Positions 41,560 to 50,008 of a DNA stretch of 64,000 nucleotides are shown here, one piece after another. A program made the translations under genes and the position numbers. Within the stretch, counting starts at the first letter, position 1, and each line of letters starts with the position of its first letter. The stretch spans positions 1 to 64,000 of the forward strand of contig NZ_JBHUMM010000043.1 of the NCBI RefSeq assembly GCF_042685085.1, written 5' to 3'. This stretch comes from Marinicrinis sediminis (GTDB taxonomy: Bacteria; Bacillota; Bacilli; Paenibacillales; KCTC-33676). Under the pieces are notes generated by a model. It was not told the DNA's origin. It saw nothing but the letters and a program-made list of their open reading frames with translations, and did no database searches.

Positions 41560-42060
41560 ATGGGCAAACAGACAACGAATCACGCCAAAACCAGACATAA
41601 TGAGCGGTCAACACACGAATCGGGAAAACAGAATGCCGCCTCGGCAGGCAAGCCATTTATGCAACTTCAAAAGCAAATGGGCAATCAGGCATTGGTTCAG
41701 ATGGTTCAGCAGCACAAGCCGAACAATACAGGCTTACCGGACAACGTAAAAGCCGGAATTGAGCATTTATCGGGGATGAATATGGATCATGTGAAGGTGC
41801 ATTACAATTCAGCCAAACCGGCCGCCATGCATGCACATGCGTATGCACAAGGTTCAGACATTCATGTAGCACCGGGACAAGAGAAACATCTACCACACGA
41901 AGCCTGGCATACGGTTCAGCAACAACAGGGTCGTGTAAAACCAACTACCCAACTGAACGGTGAAGCCGTCAATGATGATCCGGCTCTGGAAAAGGAAGCG
42001 GATGTCATGGGACAGAAGGCGCTGCAGGCGGTACAAAAGAAGACGCTTGACGAGAGCTGA
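41560..42060 (+). CDS. DUF4157 (eCIS-core) domain protein
   Basis: 166 residues from the ATG at 41560, after GGGGAGGTTCT; the upstream in-frame starts lie inside the end of the DUF3021 region. A disordered leader is followed by PFMQLQKQMGNQALVQMVQQ (32-51), the same motif as in the proteins at 21643 and 22723. The DUF4157 core then shows DHVKVHYNSAKPAAMHAHAY, GSDIHVAPGQEKHLPHEAWH and VNDDPALEKEADVMG. HEAWH (113-117) is the zincin-like HExxH motif of this domain. DUF4157 proteins are common companions of extracellular contractile injection systems. No catalytic toxin domain is attached here, and no injection-system structural genes are in the window. Confidence 0.82.
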   Translation: MGKQTTNHAKTRHNERSTHESGKQNAASAGKPFMQLQKQMGNQALVQMVQQHKPNNTGLPDNVKAGIEHLSGMNMDHVKVHYNSAKPAAMHAHAYAQGSDIHVAPGQEKHLPHEAWHTVQQQQGRVKPTTQLNGEAVNDDPALEKEADVMGQKALQAVQKKTLDES

Positions 42061-42086
42061 CCGCAGCATCAAGTCATCATCAACGG

Positions 42087-42280
42087 ATCACAGACGGATA
42101 GTGATAGCTAGAGACGGATAAAGACGGATCAAAGTCTGACACAGACCGATCTGAGACTGATCTGAGACCGATTACCGATTAGAGACCACCGGTCACAGGC
42201 CTGAGACTGACCTGAGACCGGCCTGAAAACAAAGAGATCAATAAGAGATCAATATGAGATCAATCAATAGAGATCGTTTA
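42087..42280. repeat. Degenerate short repeats (GAGACNGAT / GAGATCAAT)
   Basis: About 190 bases built from irregular copies of ACGGAT, CTGAGACCGAT, CTGAGACTGA and AGAGATCAATA. The units drift gradually from one type to the next. No frame, hairpin or known repeat family fits. Confidence 0.7.
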
Positions 42281-42282
42281 GA

Positions 42283-42315
42283 GCCGTTGCCCAGAAATGT
42301 GGACAACGGCTTTTC
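42283..42315 (+). terminator. Probable terminator downstream of the DUF4157 gene
   Basis: GCCGTTG (42283-42289) pairs with CAACGGC (42304-42310), followed by TTTTC. It lies 220 bases after the DUF4157 stop, behind the repeat block. Confidence 0.55.
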
Positions 42316-42349
42316 GTATGTGACCTTGACCTTACTCGAGACCTTGACC

Positions 42350-42946
42350 TTACTCAATTTCGATGACGATATCCGTACAGTGATAGCCATTGCAAGGGCT
42401 TTCCAGCGTAGGACAAGCGGAAATCGCAATGATCAGATCCATCTCTGCCCGCATTTCAAGCTGATCGCCAGCCTTGGACAAAGGGCGTACTACCTGCAAA
42501 GCGCCCTGAGCAGTTTGCTGCACATTCATAAACACATTGAATGAATGATGCTGCGTAAGGGGGGCAATGCCGAATGGCTGAATCGCCTGATTAAGATTGT
42601 CATAGCAGTTCGGATGAGCGTCCCCTTTATCGTACAAGAGCTTGTACATCTCAGGTCGACAGGCCGGGTAGAGCAAATCATGCCTGCCCACATCATCGCG
42701 GATGAAGGTGAGCATCGGGCGATATTGGTTGGAATAGAGCGCGTCGCCGATTTTGGGCTGTATATGACCGAGGACGTCAATCGTCACAAGTGGGTCCAGA
42801 CGTTCTTCTGTGTTGGGTGCATAAAAGGCAGTGAAATCAGCGACTTGTTCACCCGATACGTCAATCACACGAATTCGCTGATGGCGCTTTACATGAAAGG
42901 CCGCACCTGTTCGAGCGGGAATTCGCTGATGAATGGACAATGTCAT
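42350..42946 (-). CDS. DUF1989 (urea carboxylase-associated) family protein
   Basis: 198 residues from the ATG at 42946, after AAAGGGGGAAAACG; the longer frame from 42979 lacks a site. The whole length matches DUF1989: IPARTGAAFHVKRHQRIRVI, DVSGEQVADFTAFYA, GDALYSNQYRPMLTFIRDD, HDLLYPACRPEMY, HPNCYDNLNQA, FNVFMNVQ and ISACPTLESPCNG. The Cys residues in PACRPE, HPNCYD and SACP probably bind metal. Members accompany urea or amine degradation or riboswitch-controlled guanidine genes, but no such genes are adjacent here. The next gene, in the opposite direction, is an amino-acid permease, which suggests a nitrogen-metabolism role. Confidence 0.82.
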   Translation of the reverse strand: MTLSIHQRIPARTGAAFHVKRHQRIRVIDVSGEQVADFTAFYAPNTEERLDPLVTIDVLGHIQPKIGDALYSNQYRPMLTFIRDDVGRHDLLYPACRPEMYKLLYDKGDAHPNCYDNLNQAIQPFGIAPLTQHHSFNVFMNVQQTAQGALQVVRPLSKAGDQLEMRAEMDLIIAISACPTLESPCNGYHCTDIVIEIE

Positions 42947-43006
42947 CGTTTTCCCCCTTTCCTGACCAGTGCCCCGCATCGTGAGAGCAACGCGAGAGCT
43001 TGATAT

Positions 43007-43039
43007 ACATAGTGTCTCAACCTCTGCCTCATACTATGT
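43007..43039. promoter_or_regulatory. Inverted repeat between the divergent DUF1989 and permease genes
   Basis: ACATAGT (43007-43013) and ACTATGT (43033-43039) form a widely spaced inverted repeat in the shared upstream region, 21 bases before the permease start. It could be a regulator site acting on both genes or a leader hairpin. No family-specific operator is recognised. Confidence 0.4.
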
Positions 43040-43059
43040 GTGACCAGAGGGGAGGAGAC

Positions 43060-44424
43060 ATGGCATTGAAAGCATTTGTTGCCGCCAGAAGGCAAGTACA
43101 GAAGCAACAGGAAGGGGACAGCAAAGGGCTGGCCTGGTGGCAGCTGACGTTGCTTGGCATCGGATGCACCATCGGTACGGGCTATTTTCTGGCCCCTGCG
43201 ATTGCCATTCAGAAGGCGGGTCCATCTGTGCTGTTAGCATTTGTCCTCGCAGCGGTAGGGACTTATTTCGTATACGATGCCCTGGCAGCGATGACCGCAG
43301 CTCATCCGGAGAAAGGTTCGTTTCGCTCCTATGCCAAACATGCCTACGGAAGATGGGCCGGATTCAGCAATGGCTGGGTGTATTGGGCATCAGAAATGCT
43401 CATTACCGGCAGTCAGCTGACCGCTTTGTCCATTTTTTCGCGATTTTGGTTCCCCGGGATGCCGATCTGGTCGTTTGCGGCGATTTATGCCGTTTTGGGC
43501 ATTGGGGTGCTGCTGCTCGGAGTTAAAGGCTTTGAACGGATGGAGAACGGGTTTGCTGTTGTGAAAATAGCCGCGATCGTCATGTTTATTCTCATTGCCT
43601 CAGCTGCATGGTTCGGTTGGCTGGACACCTCATCGCAATCGGTGCAAGAAGTCATGTCGGATTGGCTGCCAAAGGGCATCTTAGGCTTGTGGGGGGCATT
43701 CATGTACGCCTTCTACGCGTTTGGCGGCATCGAAATTATGGGGCTGCTTGCGGTGGAATTGAAGGACCGGAGCGAAGCTTCCAAATCCGGCAAGGTGATG
43801 ATCCTGGCGCTCATTGTCATCTACCTGGTGACGTTCAGCCTTGCCTTGTTGCTTGTGAAATGGGATCAATTTAATACGAAAAAAAGTCCGTTTATTACGG
43901 CACTGGACGGCACACATATCACCTTTATTCCCCATGTGTTTAACGGGGTGCTGATCATCGCAGGTTTTTCCACCATGCTTGCTTCCCTGTATGCAGTAAC
44001 CAATATGCTGGTGACCTTGGCAGAGGAAGGGGATGCCCCGAAAGTGTTTGCCAAAAAAAGCAGGCGCAATCTCGCTTATCCCGCCTTATGGCTGACTGCG
44101 GGAGGCATGCTGGTTTCCATCACCGCTTCCTTGTTGCTGCCCAGTAATATCTTCGAATATATGACAACGGCCGCGGGGTTGATGCTGCTCTACACCTGGT
44201 TTTTTATCCTGCTGTCTGCCTGCAAGCTCATTCGCAATGGTGCCTGGGGGAAAATAAAAATCGGTTTGGGCGGCTTGCTGATCATAACCGCCATCAGCGG
44301 CACCTCACTCGATTCAACGAGTCGGGCAGGTCTCTGGGTAAGTCTCCTCTTCCTAGCACTTATCGCTATCGTGACCATCTTCATGCATCTGAAATGGCGT
44401 AAACAGGCACCTAAACCGAGTTAA
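43060..44424 (+). CDS. Amino-acid permease (APC superfamily)
   Basis: 454 residues from the ATG at 43060, directly after GGGGAGGAGAC; an upstream in-frame start at 43000 is rejected. Twelve hydrophobic segments, with the APC substrate/ion motif GIGCTIGTGYFLAPAIAIQKAG at the unwound first helix, then SFRSYAKHAYGRWAGFSNGW, FYAFGGIEIMGLLAVELKD and TMLASLYAVTNMLVTLAEEG. It would import an amino acid or related amine with a cation. It is divergent from the DUF1989 gene. Confidence 0.88.
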   Translation: MALKAFVAARRQVQKQQEGDSKGLAWWQLTLLGIGCTIGTGYFLAPAIAIQKAGPSVLLAFVLAAVGTYFVYDALAAMTAAHPEKGSFRSYAKHAYGRWAGFSNGWVYWASEMLITGSQLTALSIFSRFWFPGMPIWSFAAIYAVLGIGVLLLGVKGFERMENGFAVVKIAAIVMFILIASAAWFGWLDTSSQSVQEVMSDWLPKGILGLWGAFMYAFYAFGGIEIMGLLAVELKDRSEASKSGKVMILALIVIYLVTFSLALLLVKWDQFNTKKSPFITALDGTHITFIPHVFNGVLIIAGFSTMLASLYAVTNMLVTLAEEGDAPKVFAKKSRRNLAYPALWLTAGGMLVSITASLLLPSNIFEYMTTAAGLMLLYTWFFILLSACKLIRNGAWGKIKIGLGGLLIITAISGTSLDSTSRAGLWVSLLFLALIAIVTIFMHLKWRKQAPKPS

Positions 44425-44487
44425 CCGCAAAACCGCAAAACCACAAAACGTGTCAATCGTATGCCGGAGCTATCCTGGATAACCCCT

Positions 44488-45246
44488 TTACTTCGTGGTA
44501 GAAGAAGAGGGATGCAGGTGTGCAAAAGGACATTTGGCCGGAGACGACTCATCCTCTCTCAGAAAATATTGCTTCCATTCATGATTGTCCGCCTGACCAT
44601 ACCACTTTAATGACGGATGTGCTTCGATACCGTCGTACTCGTGAAGACGTTCGCGGATCAGCTTCTTCATGTTTCTGCCGAACTTGGTGGAATCATTGAT
44701 ATGCTCGAATACCCAGCGCGGCTGGAAGGCAATCAGAAAATGTGAACTGGCTCGACTTCGTCGCTGCTCATGGGCCGGTGTAGCACAAAAAGCAAAATAG
44801 GGCTCTTGCTGATAGCAGAATTCCCATTTATGATTCTGCGGGTCTTGTGGAATATCCGCTGGCCATTCCGCCGAATCCAGTTCATGCACCCGGCTCAGCA
44901 AGGACCAGAACATGTGCTCATAATCGGTTACCTGGCTGGCATGCAGCAAATCTTCTGGTGTATCAAAAAAAACCACGAGCGAAGCATAGGGACCGGTTTC
45001 CCGAGAAACGGCATTGTATTGCCCCAGGCTGCAAGCGAGATCTTCTGCAGCTTCCGGCTTTCTCGGATCACGTGCGAACGCATAGCGAAGGGTATCCTGT
45101 TGAAAGGCTTGCTTGCCGGGAATGCACGGGTACAGGTCTTCCTCATCATTCAACATTTGTGCGAAGCGGCTAAAGGCATCCTGCTTCCATGTGGCGAGAG
45201 AGGTCAGTTGCGCTTTCAATTGGGCACGGTTAAATAGCCTAACCAT
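44488..45246 (-). CDS. YqcI/YcgG-family protein
   Basis: 252 residues from the ATG at 45246, eight bases after AGGAGG. The sequence matches the YqcI/YcgG family: DEEDLYPCIPGKQAFQQDTL, RYAFARDP, ACSLGQYNAVSRETGPYASL, FWSLLSRVHELD, HKWEFCYQQEPYFAFCATPA and C-terminal KCPFAHLH. Conserved Cys and His residues suggest a metal or heme site, but the function of the family is not established. No signal peptide is present. Confidence 0.8.
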   Translation of the reverse strand: MVRLFNRAQLKAQLTSLATWKQDAFSRFAQMLNDEEDLYPCIPGKQAFQQDTLRYAFARDPRKPEAAEDLACSLGQYNAVSRETGPYASLVVFFDTPEDLLHASQVTDYEHMFWSLLSRVHELDSAEWPADIPQDPQNHKWEFCYQQEPYFAFCATPAHEQRRSRASSHFLIAFQPRWVFEHINDSTKFGRNMKKLIRERLHEYDGIEAHPSLKWYGQADNHEWKQYFLREDESSPAKCPFAHLHPSSSTTK

Positions 45247-45331
45247 TCTCCATTCCTCCTTTATGTACCCCATCATATTAGGAGGAGGGAAAATGGGTGA
45301 CTGTCCCTGTCAAGGAAGCGAAAGCGAACAG

Positions 45332-45958
45332 CTAGAGAATAATCATATCCACAGCCCGATACCCGAAATACAAGCCAAACACAAGCAGGGAAATACCTGC
45401 CGCAACGGATATCCCCCTCAGAACGCCGGGCTTGAACAGATGGCTCACCGTACTCGAAATCCCCGCCATGATGACATCCCACAGTAAAATTCCCAGGAAA
45501 ATCCCGCCGCTATACAGCAGCATCTGGCCCCCTCCGAACGATTGGGTCGTCTGAGCGAGAACAGAACCGTAAATGCCTAGCCAGAACAGAATATTCAGTG
45601 GGTTGGAGAGCGCCATGGCAAAGCCTGCCCAGAATGATTTTGCAGCGGATTCTTCCTTGCGGATCTCCCCCGAAACATGTGTCTGTGCGGAACGAATACT
45701 CTCTATGCCGATATAAATGAGAATAAAACAGCCGAACGACCATAGAAAAGTGCGCATGAACGGGGTACTCAGAAAATGCGCGACACCGAAATAGATCAGC
45801 AGCATAAACAAGGCATCTGCGACCATGGCACCGATGCCAACCAGCCACGCATACAAGAAACCGTGCTTGATCCCCCGATCCAGTTGTGCGGCGTTAATTG
45901 GTCCAATAGGAGCGGAAAGGGACAATCCTAATACTACATAGCTGATGAATCCATTCAT
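45332..45958 (-). CDS. LysE-family amino-acid exporter
   Basis: 208 residues with six hydrophobic segments. The N-terminal motif LGLSLSAPIGPINAAQLDRG and later ALSNPLNILFWLGIYG are typical of the LysE/RhtB family, proton-driven exporters of amino acids and related metabolites. The ribosome binding site is weak (GGAGAATGAATGACG). It is a monocistronic, leftward gene. Confidence 0.86.
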   Translation of the reverse strand: MNGFISYVVLGLSLSAPIGPINAAQLDRGIKHGFLYAWLVGIGAMVADALFMLLIYFGVAHFLSTPFMRTFLWSFGCFILIYIGIESIRSAQTHVSGEIRKEESAAKSFWAGFAMALSNPLNILFWLGIYGSVLAQTTQSFGGGQMLLYSGGIFLGILLWDVIMAGISSTVSHLFKPGVLRGISVAAGISLLVFGLYFGYRAVDMIIL

Positions 45959-46120
45959 TCGTCATTCATTCTCCTTCACTCATTCGAATTAGATCTTGCG
46001 CTTGCGAGTTGTCGTACAAGTTTCATTTGTAGTGTATTCATCCGACCCGCATTGTACAACTTCTTTCGCCCAAAATGGGGCGCTTTTGGGCATCGTTTCA
46101 TGATTATATTTGCTAGAGCT

Positions 46121-46150
46121 TTGGAAGGATTTGTGCGGGCGTGGTATGAT
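46121..46150 (+). promoter_or_regulatory. Probable promoter of the patB-type gene
   Basis: TTGGAA (46121-46126) and TATGAT (46145-46150) are separated by 18 bases, with an extended -10 TGG just before TATGAT. It is 55 bases upstream of the gene at 46206. Confidence 0.6.
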
Positions 46151-46205
46151 AGAGAAACGGAATTTAACAGATCGCTTAGAGAACATTTTCGGATGAGGTG
46201 AAGGA

Positions 46206-47378
46206 ATGAAGACCAATTTTGATCAGATCATTAATCGCAAACAGACCCATTCCTACAAATGGGATCAATCGGAGAAGCTGTTTGGCGATCCGGACCTGCT
46301 GCCGCTATGGGTAGCCGATATGGATTTTGAGTGTCCGCCAGCTGTGAAGGAAGCCGTGATGAAAAGGGCTGAGCATGGCGTTTATGGCTATACGTTTCGA
46401 CCGGATTCCTATTATCCTGCAATCACGTCCTGGTTTGAACGCAGACATGACTGGAAGCTGGAGGAAAGCTGGTTAACAGACAGTCCCGGTATTGTCACTT
46501 CGCTCAGTCTGGCTGTTGAGCTATTCAGCAGCCCGGGAAGTGCCGTCATTCTTCAGTCGCCCGTATATTATCCGTTCTATGACGTCATTCGCATGAATGG
46601 CCGAAAAGTAGCCAAAAATCCGCTTGTGCTTAAGGATGGACGTTACGAGATCGATTTCGAGCATTTGGAGCAGTTGATGAAGGATGGGGCCAAGCTGTTC
46701 CTGCTCTGCAGTCCGCATAACCCGGGCGGACGGGTATGGGAGAAGGAAGAATTGGCCCGAATTGGCGCCTTGTGTGAACAATATGGCGTACTGGTTGTTT
46801 CCGATGAAATTCATTGTGATCTCGTTTATGAAGGCAAGAAACATATTCCCTATGCCTCTATTTCCGAGGAAATGGCCCAGCATTCCCTGACCTGTCTGGC
46901 GCCTACCAAAACATTCAATATGCCGGGACTGCAAAGCTCCTTCATGGTCATTCCCAACCCGAAATTGAAGCGTCAATTCGAAATGCGGATCAAAACCCTC
47001 AGCATTCACATGATGAGCTATATGGCGGTCGATGCGGTTCAGGCTGCCTATAACGAGGGAGAACAGTGGCTGGATGAGCTGCTCGTGTATCTCAAGGGCA
47101 ATGTTGACTATGCCATCGCTTACCTGGCAGAGCAACTGCCGCAGGTGAAGCCAATGAAACCAGACGGAACGTACCTGTTGTGGCTGGATTGCCGGGGGCT
47201 CGATCTCGACGTACCTGGACTGAAGGATCTGATGTTCAAGCAGGCGCGAGTGGCCTTCAATGAAGGATCGATGTTTGGTACAGAGGGTGAGGGCTTCCTG
47301 CGCGTCAATCTCGCTTGTCCGAGAGCAACGCTGGAAGAAGGTTTGAGACGGTTTTGCGAGGCTGCGAAAAAGCAGTAG
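46206..47378 (+). CDS. patB: MalY/PatB-type aminotransferase, cystathionine beta-lyase
   Basis: 390 residues, ATG after GATGAGGTGAAGGA. It is a fold-type I pyridoxal-phosphate enzyme: N-terminal NRKQTHSYKWDQSEKLFG and LPLWVADMDFECPPAVKEAV are the MalY/PatB signature. Other motifs are LCSPHNPGGRVW, VVSDEIHCDLVY (cofactor Asp) and the PLP Lys in APTKTFNMPGLQSS. It probably cleaves cystathionine or cysteine conjugates, giving homocysteine or thiols plus pyruvate and ammonia. B. subtilis PatB has this activity. A strong terminator follows. Confidence 0.88.
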   Translation: MKTNFDQIINRKQTHSYKWDQSEKLFGDPDLLPLWVADMDFECPPAVKEAVMKRAEHGVYGYTFRPDSYYPAITSWFERRHDWKLEESWLTDSPGIVTSLSLAVELFSSPGSAVILQSPVYYPFYDVIRMNGRKVAKNPLVLKDGRYEIDFEHLEQLMKDGAKLFLLCSPHNPGGRVWEKEELARIGALCEQYGVLVVSDEIHCDLVYEGKKHIPYASISEEMAQHSLTCLAPTKTFNMPGLQSSFMVIPNPKLKRQFEMRIKTLSIHMMSYMAVDAVQAAYNEGEQWLDELLVYLKGNVDYAIAYLAEQLPQVKPMKPDGTYLLWLDCRGLDLDVPGLKDLMFKQARVAFNEGSMFGTEGEGFLRVNLACPRATLEEGLRRFCEAAKKQ

Positions 47379-47465
47379 CGCTCCGCAAGGCTCCTCAGGA
47401 CTCCGCATCACTCCGCTGAAGAGTCCTCATATCGACCTGGAGCCAAATGTGGACTGATTCATTTA

Positions 47466-47504
47466 CTTCAATGGGCCAAGCATAGAGCCCATTGAAGTTT
47501 TTTT
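47466..47504 (+). terminator. Rho-independent terminator after patB
   Basis: CTTCAATGGGC (47466-47476) and GCCCATTGAAG (47487-47497) form a perfect 11-bp stem followed by TTTTTTT. Confidence 0.92.
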
Positions 47505-47565
47505 GTGTTCGAGCCGCCTTTCATATCCTGCATGATTTCAATGTTTTAGCAATGGAATGAGCCGG

Positions 47566-47637
47566 TTCAGGTGAGCCATAATTGAGTTCAGGTAAGCCAT
47601 CATCTGTGAAATTGAAGACTTGGTTCAGGTCACTCAT
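47566..47637. repeat. Three imperfect TTCAGGTnAgCCAT repeats
   Basis: TTCAGGTGAGCCAT (47566), TTCAGGTAAGCCAT (47587) and TTCAGGTCACTCAT (47624) are direct repeats at unequal spacing; a weaker copy (TTCAGGTTTGACTG) occurs near 47705. No gene overlaps them. Confidence 0.65.
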
Positions 47638-47739
47638 GATTTGGGAATCGAAGAGGCGGCACTGATAGATTTCAGGATGAAAGGTGGAAGAGCAGAAGGT
47701 CTGATTCAGGTTTGACTGAACAGGACAGGAAGATAGTAA

Positions 47740-48115
47740 CAGAGAAAACATATAGAATAAATAGAAAAAGAGAGAAAGCGAGAGGGAGAAACAAGGAAAC
47801 AAGGAAACAAGGAAACAAGGAAACAAGGAAAAAAAGAAGATAGAAAGAGAGGAACAGGAAAAATGAGAAAAGACAGAGAACTGTGATGCAAAAAAGCAAA
47901 AAAAGCAGAAAAGCAGGAAGCAAAAAAGCAGAAGAGCAGAAGAGCAGAAGAGCAAAAGAGCAAAAGAGCAGAAGAGTAGATAAGTAGATAAGTAGATCAT
48001 CATCGAAGGAGAGAAAAAAAGAGAGTAAACATGCAAAAAAAACGGAGAAATGAACAGGGGAGAAAGACAGTGAAACAGAGAAGGAAAGAAAGAGAGAGTA
48101 CGTTGAAGTCGCAGA
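47740..48115. repeat. Polypurine minisatellite tract before the YndJ-like gene
   Basis: Roughly 370 bases of almost pure A/G on the plus strand. It includes five exact copies of AAACAAGG (47789-47828), a block of AGCAGAAG-type octamers (about 47928-47977) and TAGATAAG triplicate repeats (47976-47997). Opposite-strand frames over it are just Phe/Ser/Leu low-complexity shadows. No gene or promoter is evident, so 47505-48118 is non-coding. Confidence 0.8.
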
Positions 48116-48130
48116 AAGGTGGAAGGCAAG

Positions 48131-49744
48131 TTGAACAATGAAACGAGGCAGCCATCGCTGCTCACTCCCTTGACCATCATCGGCGTGGCAAGCTTCCTGA
48201 TATGCAGCCTCACAGCTGACAAAGCTTATTTGCTCATGCTATCAGCAGCGCAGCTTATATTCGTGCCGATCATGTTGCAGCTTGTAGGCGCATTACATCG
48301 TCCACAACAGATCGGTTATGCGATTGGCCTCATTTCGATACCCGCTCTGTATATTTTCACAGACAGCAGGTTGCAGGCTGGACTCGCTTTTATCTATTTA
48401 TTACTAACGATGTGGGTGGCCTGGATCGGGATCAAGCGATTTCTAAAACGTGGATTTGTAAACCTGGAAGAAATCTCAATTGAGGTCGGGATGATGTATC
48501 TCAGTGTAGGGGGAATGTGGTTTTTTGCTCATGTGATTGAATTCGATACAGGCTTCAGTCCGATCATAACCTGGCTGACCGGCATTCATTTTCATTATGC
48601 CGCCTTTCTGCTTCCGGTTTCTGCCGGATTGTTGGGGCGGATGCATCGTTCGGCCTGGTACCGCTGGGTCGTACTGATTTTACTGGTGAATCCCGTTCTG
48701 GTGGCCATCGGCATCTCTGGTTGGCGGCTGATTGAAGTTGGGTCGGTATTCCTGTATATCGTGGCCATCTTCGGCTTGATCATCCTCGCCTTTCGCACGA
48801 CATTTACTTCAAGGGCACAGACAGTCTCCCTGCGCCTTTCCTATGTCGCACTAGGAATCGCCATTATATTCTCTTTGCTGTATGCTTCAGGCCATGCGTT
48901 TGGCTGGTGGGAAATCACGATTCCATTTATGCTCGCTTTTCATGGACTGCTCAACTGCGTCTTTTTCGGTGGATTGAGCATCGTCGGCTGGCTTATGCAT
49001 ACGCCTGCTTCCAGGCACCGAGAATGGTCATTTCCGGTCAGTCAGATTAGAGGAAGGCTGGAAGCGGAAGAAAAAAGGGGAATAAAAGAAGGAATAACAG
49101 ACGATTTGGGTCAGTTGGTTGATGTAACTAGGCTGTCTGCTACGATCCGGCATTTTTATGAACATACCGGACAATTTCGATTGTTTGCAACCGTGAAATG
49201 GGCCTACTGGTTCCTGCCCCTTGCCTGGTGTTTCAAGCTCTTCAGCCGCAGATGGGAACAGCTGAACCTGCCGATTACGAGAAAAGAGGTAGAGATGACT
49301 TGTGAACTGCGTGCCGTAGATCCGCTTATAGACGGTCGTGACCATCCGCGAGCGTGGATTCGGAAGGTGAATGGGAAGACTGTATTTACGGCTATCTATG
49401 ATCGGCATCAAACCGGCGGTCAAGCCTATATGAACACGGCCTTGCCTCTACCCTATACATCGATGATCGGGATATTGCGTCTGAGAGAGGTGAACGGCTC
49501 TTTATGGATCACAAGCATGACTGACGACGATCCGGAGCATACAAGCCAACAAGCGGCGCACCAGGGGGATGAAGGAATTTACCTGGCCGCTGGCAAAAAG
49601 GTGTTCAAACTGCCGCTTTCTGAATTTTTCCTGATCCAGGATGCAGGTGAACACAAGCTGACGGCCGAGCATCATATGCGCATCTTTGGGTTGCCCTTCT
49701 TGCGCATTGATTACCGCATCGACAGAAAGACGCTCTCAGAATGA
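48131..49744 (+). CDS. YndJ-family membrane protein
   Basis: 537 residues from a TTG at 48131, eight bases after AAAGGTGG; a GTG at 48119 overlaps that site. The N-terminal half has about eight membrane helices, with TGIHFHYAAFLLPVSAGLLG as the characteristic YndJ motif. The C-terminal half (about 320-537) is soluble, with TRLSATIRHFYEHTGQFRLF and a DUF-like beta-rich region containing EMTCELRAVDP. In B. subtilis, YndJ is encoded next to a DUF4166 protein; here that partner lies about 33 kb away at 14440. The function is unknown. Confidence 0.8.
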   Translation: MNNETRQPSLLTPLTIIGVASFLICSLTADKAYLLMLSAAQLIFVPIMLQLVGALHRPQQIGYAIGLISIPALYIFTDSRLQAGLAFIYLLLTMWVAWIGIKRFLKRGFVNLEEISIEVGMMYLSVGGMWFFAHVIEFDTGFSPIITWLTGIHFHYAAFLLPVSAGLLGRMHRSAWYRWVVLILLVNPVLVAIGISGWRLIEVGSVFLYIVAIFGLIILAFRTTFTSRAQTVSLRLSYVALGIAIIFSLLYASGHAFGWWEITIPFMLAFHGLLNCVFFGGLSIVGWLMHTPASRHREWSFPVSQIRGRLEAEEKRGIKEGITDDLGQLVDVTRLSATIRHFYEHTGQFRLFATVKWAYWFLPLAWCFKLFSRRWEQLNLPITRKEVEMTCELRAVDPLIDGRDHPRAWIRKVNGKTVFTAIYDRHQTGGQAYMNTALPLPYTSMIGILRLREVNGSLWITSMTDDDPEHTSQQAAHQGDEGIYLAAGKKVFKLPLSEFFLIQDAGEHKLTAEHHMRIFGLPFLRIDYRIDRKTLSE

Positions 49745-49793
49745 GCACTATAATCAGAAACCATATGAACAATTTTATCAGAAACCATACTGC

Positions 49794-49838
49794 ATGCACC
49801 ATCAGGGGGCCAAGCAAGACGGCCTTCTAATGGTGCAT
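49794..49838. terminator. Hairpin after the YndJ-like gene
   Basis: ATGCACCAT (49794-49802) and ATGGTGCAT (49830-49838) form a perfect 9-bp stem with an inner GGCC/GGCC pairing option. No T-run follows. Just upstream, ATCAGAAACCATA occurs twice (49753 and 49778). Confidence 0.5.
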
Positions 49839-49974
49839 GTGTGATTAATCTCATAGGTTTTTGCCAAACCGTGAAGTACGATGAAAAGATGAATGTCTGA
49901 ATGTGAATATTCATACATATATACATAGGCTCTATGCAAGAAATTGCAAAATTGCTATACTGGTATTTGATGGG

Positions 49975-49988
49975 TGTAAACGCTTCAT
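49975..49988 (+). promoter_or_regulatory. Degenerate cre (CcpA) site before the 2-oxoacid oxidoreductase genes
   Basis: TGTAAACGCTTCAT fits the cre consensus TGWAARCGYTWNCA at 12 of 14 positions, 20 bases before the start at 50009. TATACT at 49956-49961 may be a -10 box. If real, the site lies downstream of the start of transcription and would repress the operon on good carbon sources. Confidence 0.45.
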
Positions 49989-50008
49989 AGAAGGAAAGGA
50001 GTGGCAGG

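Noticed and set aside
47789..47997. CRISPR-like array
   Set aside because: Units are 8 bases without unique spacers; it is a minisatellite.
47521..48222. Long minus-strand frames rich in Phe, Ser and Leu
   Set aside because: They are translations of the complementary strand of the purine repeat tract, with no ribosome binding site and pure low complexity.
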